Positions 48,801 to 57,800 of a DNA stretch of 64,000 nt are shown here, piece by piece. The translations under genes were made by a program, and so were the position numbers. Below the pieces are notes generated by a model. The model ran no database searches. It was not told the origin of the DNA and worked only from the letters and a program-made list of their open reading frames with translations. The DNA comes from Amphiura filiformis (lineage: Eukaryota > Echinodermata > Ophiuroidea > Amphilepidida > Amphiuridae): NCBI RefSeq assembly GCF_039555335.1, contig NC_092637.1:41432990-41496989 (forward strand). The letters are read 5' to 3'. Each line of letters opens with the position of its first letter. Positions within the stretch are counted from its first letter, which is position 1.

Positions 48801-51800
48801 TGGACAGCCTTCTGAAATTAGAGCAATGGTGGAAAAAGACCTACTATCTAAATTTCCACCAAGGTTAAACTGTTTCACACAACCTGTGTCACAGTTTTAC
48901 TATACGGCTGTGAGTCGTTGGTTATCTCTAAGGATATGGAAAATAAAATCAACTCATTTGGCACATCCTACTACCGTATTATGCTGAACATCAAGAGAGT
49001 AGACATAGTACCAAATTCTACCATCTACAATCTGACAGAGCCAGCGCCACTTATTGAGAAAGCCAGGGCATATACTCCGCTTGCCTGACGATGAACCAGT
49101 AAAAGAGTATGCATTGTATGTCCCAACTAATGGCAAGAAGAAACCGGACGGCAACGAACCTTTTCAGATTCAGATTCAGATTCAGATTCAGATTAAATTT
49201 ATTTCAAATTCGTGGCCCGTAGGCCAAATTACATGAAATATTACATTTGCAATGTTTGCATTAAAAGACATAAAAAAAACATATAAAATATACATGAAAA
49301 CACTATAAAATTACTCACGAGAAATTAATTGCACTTGTTGAGGCAAAATCGCAGTCACACAGCGCACACACCCCTACATCTTCTCCACACACACCTTACA
49401 CACACACCCCCACCCATTACATACACTCACACCTGAACTATCAGCCCTCCATATACACACCCCCACACACACCACAGATGCACTAAAGAATGTAATTTAA
49501 TGAAACAGTAATTAATAAATAACATAACAAAATATTGCACATAAATATTTGGACCAGCCAAATTATAAGGGACAAATTCAATACATCAAGATAAAAATGC
49601 TGTCATAAAATCACAATTAAACACACCAGCTGAATATGAATATGATGAGATGCACTAATTAAGTAGATGAGTGAGATAGGGTATTGAGCTGTTCCCATAT
49701 CTTTTTGTTTTGGTTCTGGGGACATGATACTTATTGCACTGTCTAAGGGTCATATTGTGGGTCCTCATATTGTGTGGAAACCATTCTGAGTACCTATCAG
49801 ATTCAACACATTTCTGAGCAAACTGTGTACAGAGATGTAGTCTTCTATCATTCAAAGTTTGGAGTTCCAACTGGTCAAGGCAATCTGTGTAGGATGAGTA
49901 ATTAGCACCAAGGATAATGCGGCAAGCCCTCTTTTGGATGCGCTCTAATTGATGTGCCTGGTCGTTGGTAATACTACCATGCCAGACAGGGGCTGCATAT
50001 TGACATGTTGGGCGAACATAACCAATATAAACAGAGACTAGGTCACCAGTTGGAACACCAAAGCGTTTGAGACGTGAGAGCATGTACAACCTTCGACTGC
50101 TTTTTGATACCATATTGTTAACCTGAGACTGTCAGCCAAGATTGGACTGGACTGTCAGGCCCAGGAGCTTAGTCTCAGACACCACCTCAAGCTCAATTCC
50201 AGCAATGCGAAGACTAGGAGGGGTGGGAGGTTCCCTCATGAAACAAACCTGCATCACCTTGCACTTACTCGGATTGAGCTTGAGATGATTGTCTTTTGCC
50301 CAAGCATCCAAGTCCTGAACATCAGGTCCAATCTGGCTGTCTTGTTTAGCAGGACGAACCTCTCCAAGGGTGAGATCATCGACATACTTAAAGCTTTTAG
50401 TCAGAGACTCCTCAGAAGCATTGTTGAGTACACCAAGAAATGTGATGGGGCCCAGCTTAGTGCCTTGTGGGACACCACATGAGAGAGTTTCCCATTCTGA
50501 ACAGGGCAGAGTGGTACTGCACCCGTTGACGACGAGGTGTGAGGAAGTTTATAATCCATGGCAGTAACTCGCTTCTGACACCAAGCTCGTAGAGTCTCTG
50601 TATAGCTAAAGTATGGTCGATGCAATCAAATGCCTTGGAGAAGTCCGTCACCACTAGGGTTCCTACAGTTCCTCCTTTGTCTGTACCTTTGAAAAAAAAC
50701 ATCAAGAATTTCAATTAGACAATGAGAAGTAGACGACCCTTTGATACTACCATATTGGTCAATTGCACTAGAAAAATCATCAAGCACCCAATTTGCAACA
50801 AACCCCTCACATACTTTTGCCAAAAGGGAAGTTAATGAGATTGGCCTTAGTTTTGAGATTGTAGCAGGGGTTTCCTTTGGAATTGGGGCAATTGTTGCAT
50901 CTTTCCAAACTTGGGGGACCATTCCATCTTTTAAAGATGAATTGAATATATCTGTTACTGGGATGCTAAACTCACAGGCAAACTCTCTAATCAACCTCCC
51001 AGGAAGACCGTTAGGTCCTGCTGCTTTTTTAACATTCAGTTTTTTCAGAGCATTGTACATATCCCATACCTGGATCTGAGGTGGCAATCTTGCAGGTAGG
51101 AAGGCAGGCAGCTCCTGTGGGTTGATTGGAGGTCTACTTTGTGAGACTGAGGCAAAATGATCATTTATAGCCCTTGCAATAATGCTTTTTCGTCATTTTG
51201 CTGGACACCAGGGACTGATATAATTGGCCTTTTCTGGCATTTGTTGGTTATTAGTTGGATTCCCTTATGCCAGCCTGATGGATCACTTGACTTGAGGTTC
51301 TGAATGCGATCTTTGTAATAAAATTTCTTCGCTTGATCGATGGCACGACTAACCTTTTTGCGGAGAAAGCGCCAGAGAAACATTTTCTTCTCAGCAAAAG
51401 CTACCTGACGTTTCCTGATTAGGTTCTTAATCTCAGGAGTGATCCAAGGTTTATCCTCGGAATGTAGTTTGATAACCTTAGAGGGGAAGTGAAGATCAAT
51501 TGCTTCCTGGACAGTAGCATAAAATGTATTCGATTTATCAGCAGGAGATGTCGCGTTCAGAACCTCAGTCCAAGAATGTTTGGTTATCCATCTTCCAAAC
51601 TCATGCACACTTTGTTTACGTAACGGCCTAACAGTTCTTTTGTGAGATTTACCGTTCTTACTATACCCTACTGGTGACCAGTAGACAGTGTTGTGGTCAC
51701 TTTTACCGATTGGAGAGCTCACAATAGGAGTACCATAGTACGTCTGAAGGTTTGTAATGATCAAATACAAGATAGCATCGTTACGTGTTGGTTTATCAAC

Positions 51801-54800
51801 AACTTGTTTTAATGAATGGGCTATGCACAGTGGGTTAAAATTGAGTCTATTAAAATCACCTAAAATGACTATACCCAATTCATGGTGCTGGGACTTTAGA
51901 GTATCTAGAGTTGTCAAACTATGTTCAATCAGCAAGTCTTGGTACGGTGACTCGGGTGGTATATAGACAGCACAGATAACTATTGCAGACACAGCTCGTG
52001 GTAGGCGGTGGGGGCGGGCGCGAAGCCAAATGCATTCCAGTTCGTCGGGCACTTTGATGTCGGGTAAGGTTTCCACCGGAATTGGAGTAAACTGCAACAC
52101 CACATTTTTCAATTTTGGTCGTAGTAAACAGATTGAAACCATCCACTGCAAGAAAGTCATTGTCAACTCTATCTGGTTGCCAGGTTTCAGTGACAACTGC
52201 TATATCAATGGGGTTGATATCTGGTTTTTTTTGAGCAAAATCTCCAGCTCATCAAACTTATTCATTAATGAACGGGCATTTGTAAGAAACAGTCCTGGTA
52301 GGAGGAAGCTGGTTGTGTTTGATTCAGTTTTTGTGGATGGCACATTTGATGCTGATGGAACTTGCGCAAGCACTGCTGGTGGGCGTGTGGGGCGGGGTGA
52401 AACTTCTGATGGTCTATTTCCAACCACAACTTGTATAGGGCGTTGGATTTTTCTACCTGCTCGTTTACCCCTTTTATATGCAGTTTTAAGAATGCCAAGT
52501 CCATTTAGCTTGTGTTTGATAGTGGGTGAAAGTTTCACATTACTTGATGATGCAATTGATTTCAGTGTTTCAGAGTTATATACATATTGCACTGGTGTGT
52601 ACAGCTGCGTCATTGCGAATATTTAATATTGTAGGCTTGAACAATGGATTCGCACAGGGCTGACATTAAACGCCTCAAGACCCGTAGGTTATGCGTGTTG
52701 GTACGGAGACAGCAAGAAAATATCAACCTTAAGTAAATCTATATCAACACATAGGTAAGCTTACGACAGTGGTGGTGACACTCGATGCAGCAATAAGTCT
52801 TTATATTTTAAGAGTTCTGAAATTCTTTCTTCAGCGGAGATACAAGTTCACAAATAATATTCATAACACACACACTCACGATAAACAGCACTGCAAAAAA
52901 GGTGAAAATCCGGCACAAAATTTCAGACGATACGGAGTGGGTGTGACTGCTACAGAGCGCCACCATTAAAAAAAGCCTTGTTCTGGAAATACATCCAGTG
53001 TCTTTTTGGGGATATGGACAGCATGCTGAGTCAAGGTCAACTGTCAGCAATGGCACTAGATTGATGTAGCTGGAGGAAACTTGTAGTCGCCTGCTCCGCA
53101 ACCGAAAGATGATGAGGTATTAGGGTCAGTGTTACAGGTGTTAGGGTTTGGGGTTTAGGGCTAGGGCAGGGGTGGACTGAAGTCTGTAATAACCTCTGAC
53201 ATTTTTTCAAAATCAAAACAAATGCAAAGCATGTCATGTGTATTTACACACTGACTCTCTACATAGGGACGTGTATGCCATAAGGTCTTAAATGTGTACC
53301 CAACGGTCAAAATTTAATTCCGATAAAGCAACATAAATAATAGATGAGAAGAAAACTATAAAACATTTGATAAGCGAACATTTACCATTGATTCCATTCC
53401 ATAATTCCAGGGTTAAGACCGACCTTAAAGAAGACATAATACCCGGGCAGAAGCCCTAGACCGTTAAATATCGACATCTTGTGACCAGAACAGTATGAAC
53501 GTGCGTAACGCACGGACCACGCAAGACGTCGCATTCTCTCCAATACCATAGTTTTAACGCAGATTAAGCCATATTGTAAAATTTAGAAATATAATTGCAT
53601 TACTGTCATTATATCCTCTTTTCATTATTATCCACACTAATCAGGCAAAACAATGAAAATCGCTATTTAATTCCAACGTCTATGTCGCCACTCCGTCGAA
53701 TGTGCTGAAGTCTGTCCTTTTGATGTGTTATGTATGACCATCATCCTGTAACGTGCCGTACGTCATGTGCGTACATGTTATGTACATCGTGCAGCCGTTC
53801 GACTAATATTTAGATCGTGTGAATAAAACGAAGGACACGTCATTTTATAAAGAAAAAAACACAGATTTTGTCACAAATTCAGCACCTAAAGCTTTGGAAT
53901 TTGGAGGGCATGTTAGTTTGTCAATTCACATTACTTTCGTGTAAAAATATAAACTTTGAAAAGCTTCGGGGCGTCCACCTCATCAAATGTTACAATATGG
54001 TTTTAACCTCATAATATGTAAACACACATTACTTGCATTGTTTCCAAAACCTTATCCTAACAATATTATATCGGGTAAAATCTTATTTCATTCATACATT
54101 TTGTACAGATATTGATGAGTGTGCTGACCCTACTGCTCATGATTGTGACGCAAATGCTACTTGCTACAATAACGGGGGCAGCTACCAATGTGTATGCAAT
54201 GGTGGTTACAGTGGTGGATATGGACAAAATAGCTGTACAGGTTAGTCTTAGTTAGGTAAAAAACCTCAATTTGGTGACCACTCTCTGGCTAGTAAGGTTT
54301 CACGATTGATTCGACTTCTATGGACCATTTAGAAAAAAAAAGCCCCATGTCCCTCGCGAAAATCCCGGCATTTTTCGCTAGAGGCCAAAATCCAAAATGG
54401 CCGCCGCCACCATTTTGAAAATATTTAAGTTTTGAACCAGAGCACCTATAATCATGCACAAAGAATTTTTTTCTGATATGTCAAGTACAAGGATTCCGAT
54501 TCTGACATTAGTTTGACATTACCGCATCATTTTCACCCAGAAATCCAAGATGGTGGCCGGCACCATCTTGAACAATTTAGTTTTGAACCAGAGGACCTAA
54601 AATCGTGTACAAAGACACTTTTTTGGATAAGCCGACCACAAGGATTTCAAATTTAACATTACTTTGACATTACGACCTCATTTTTACCCAGCAATCCAAG
54701 ATGGTGGCCGCCGGCGCCATCTTGAAAAAATAGGTTTTGAACCAGAGTACCTAAAATCGTGTACAAAGACACTTTTCCGGTAAGTCGACCCCAAGAAAAC

Positions 54801-57800
54801 CGAATCTGACATTAATTTGACGTTATAACATAATTTTTGCCCAGAAATATACTTATACTTGCATGTATACGCAGCGATTACCATTATAGAATACTATAAA
54901 AGTTTGACCTGGCAGCTAATACATTCTGATGTGTAGTCGATCAGCAGGGGCATTTAATTTATTTAAATGAAGCGCCTAAAGTCAGGTGGGTGATAAAAAA
55001 AATTATATCGACAACTAAAGCCTCCTTTATAGACTTCATACCCGCACAAGCGCGCATTTGGGATACGTTAGAACATTGGTACCACCTCACAGATGACTGC
55101 CCTTACACATGACTGTATTATGGTCACTTATTTATACTCGCCTGTTGGGTTAAGCGTTAATATGATACCGGATCAGCGACCAATTTAATGGCCGAACCCT
55201 TTGTTCAAAAAAATTGTACCACTTTTATGAATAGCCTGTCGCAATCTCTAATCGGCATCAAAGGAACAAAGCATTACGTACTCTATTTCTTCTCCTTTCT
55301 ATCTATCCTCCTTGATGAGAATCTATTCACATCTTCTCTGGTGTGATGCACCCAAGGTGAATCAAAGGGTGCCACACCACTCTTCGCCATACATACATTC
55401 TCCCAGCCACATTTCCGTAACATAATATGAAATTTGAACAAAAAAGAAAATTTAGTTCGGCAGAGGCGCCGGCGGGGCTCGAATCCACGCTGCACATGTA
55501 GACCTATACGTATCGACATAATTATCACCAGCGCCTTAGACCGCTCGGCCACAAGGACTTGTTGGTGTCATCGTAAAAATTTAAACATATAATCGCAACT
55601 TTATTACTTCAACCTACCACCTGACAAGCAAATACAGAAAACGTACCATATTTTGGAATTTTATTTGTTTAAAACATTAATGTGTATTAATAGCGCTCAA
55701 TTGTTGATAACTGCGTGTCTACATACAGAAATCCGACAATAAATGGGCAGCTATACACGCACAAAACATTATCGATTTGAACTCGCTGGGCCGCTCCGGC
55801 TACACGTGTTATACTCCTATATTATACCGTGGTTCATAATGGAACATGCCATTTTTCGTGTATACACGGTCTGGATTTTTGCAGTTTATAGGATAGTTCA
55901 ACGTAGGTCCCCAAAAGTTTCTTCCAGATATTGGAGATTAGATTCCCATAAAGACGAAACCGTAATCTTTAGTCGGGACCTACGTAAAATTTACATAATT
56001 TTTTTACCATCAATTGAGTGTTAGTTTTGACTAAATACAGAAAATATTTTGGCGTATATAAAATTGAAATAAAATTCTCTGCCTCCTAAACCGCATACAT
56101 TTTAGCACGATTGGGTATCACGAATCGTTACATATGATGTGCAGTTAATATTCATATATTCTTTTATACATAGGATGCTTCAGTTTTAACACAAAAATAT
56201 TTCATTGCAAACGCTCCCACTCGGCGATTTCAAAAAGGTAACCACGCTTCCCTAGAATGTGCAATAAATTAGCATTAAATGTTTTCTTATTTTAGCAGCA
56301 TTCTAGAAACTCTGGCGTACGGCGAGTACTGCTGTAAATGGGTGCTTCCTATATGTTTAGATATATTTGTCTCAGCATAGCGCCACCATGAGCGTATTGC
56401 AATTGCGTTTAGATGTAGTCTCGGGCCAGACTGTATGCGGCTATCACGAACATACTAGGAACGACGAGCGTTAGGACCGACACAAACTTGCTGTGTATGA
56501 GACTAGTTTGGATGTGGGCGACACTGTGACGTTCCACCGCACAATGTCGTAATAATAGTAATAATACGTAACCCGTATGGCATTAGCAGTGAACGCCTCT
56601 TCGCAATCTCTCGAGTGTTACTGAGCTTTCATGTATTATGTTTCAGAGTACAAGAAACATTTTTACTTCTCTTTTGATCAAATTTGTTTTTCACCTAAAA
56701 ATTGTATAACCTTAGCATATCGCAGTCTAAACCCAGATAAGGCATCTAAACTCCAGATAATGCGCCGTAACCCCAGATAAGAGACGTAGACCCCCGATAA
56801 AGCAGTACAAACGCCAAATAAGGCGCCTTAACCCTAAAAAGGAAAATAAACCCCAGATAAGGCATCTAAACCCCACACAAGGTGCCTTAACTCTAGATAA
56901 GAGTCGTTAACCCCAGATAAGGGTCTTAAACCTCAGATAAGGCATCTAAACCCAAGATAAGGCGCCTCAACCCCAGAAAAGAGACGTAAACTCAGATATG
57001 GCAGTCTAAACCCCAGATAAAGCGCCGTCTGGGGTTTACTTCTCTTAGGTTTATGTTCCTTATTTAGGGTTAAGGCGCCTTATTTGGGGTTGGGACTGCT
57101 TTATCTGAGGTGTACGTCTCTTATCTGGGGTTACGGCGCCTTATCTGGGGTTAAGGCGCCTTATCTTGGGTTTAGATGCCTTATCTGAGGTTTACGACCC
57201 GTATCGGGGGTTTACGACCCTTATCTAGAGTTAAGGCATGTCGTTGTCATCATCGATATCAACAATATCATTATTTTATGTTAAATGTCTTGTGTCATAC
57301 CCTTTTTACAGACATAGATGAATGCTCACTGGGACCTGCTCATTGCGACGCAAATGCTAATTGCACCAATATCGTTGGTTCATTCATATGTACATGTAAT
57401 GACGGTTACATTGGAGATGGAGTAACATGCACAGGTTAGTATATTTTGTACTATATTGCCATTCTATTTATTTCAAATAATTGTCCCGAATACGTGAGTC
57501 AAATTACTTTTTTTTGGAAATGGTCCATGGTCATATATACTGAAAACCCGAGGGATACACTAACCACCGATCACAATGTTTTTTTCAACAACATATCCAA
57601 CAGTTACGGAAGATCCGGTAACGCAAAAGACTGCAGTAACAGCAAATGTAAGTCCTTTATTTATTTGGAGTAAATATTTTAAAAATGTAGGACTAATTTC
57701 ATACTTATTTAATGAATATTCACAGACCAAGAAACTAATTGCTTAAAGAAGGATGGACCGATTTCATTACAACACACCTCCCGCGTCCTAAGAGGCGTCA

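Larger units (their letters stand above)
49164..52975 (-). mobile_element. CR1/jockey-type LINE, near full length, with (CTGAAT)n tail
   Basis: Minus-strand element with an endonuclease-reverse transcriptase gene and a hexanucleotide tail (TCAGAT repeated at 49164-49193). It interrupts the RTE coding sequence between ..ACGAACCTTTT and CCTTGTTCTGGAAATACATC; the two CCTTKTT words may be its target duplication. Region 52620-52970 would be its 5'UTR. Confidence 0.85.
44900..53112 (+). mobile_element. RTE-like LINE, degenerate, split by several later insertions
   Basis: Pieces in one order on the + strand: endonuclease start STYNVRTLFQQGTAHQ and VIGIQEHRLI (45300-45520), LVNLCQEYNLRLAQPIFPHP (46830-46900), linker region (47060-47480), reverse transcriptase (48060-48860), C-terminal CESWL-like to GHILRLPDDEPVKEYALYVP (48880-49150), then, beyond the inserted LINE, KYIQCLFGDMDSMLSQGQLS (52980-53040). 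Interrupted by MITEs near 45597-45980, 46182-46811 and 47555-47856 and by the LINE 49164-52975. Confidence 0.8.

Noticed and set aside
55283-55552. 89-codon ORF on the - strand starting MAERSKALV
   Set aside because: It is the conceptual translation of a tRNA-Leu-like SINE; the shared body with 20765-20890 shows it is a repeat.
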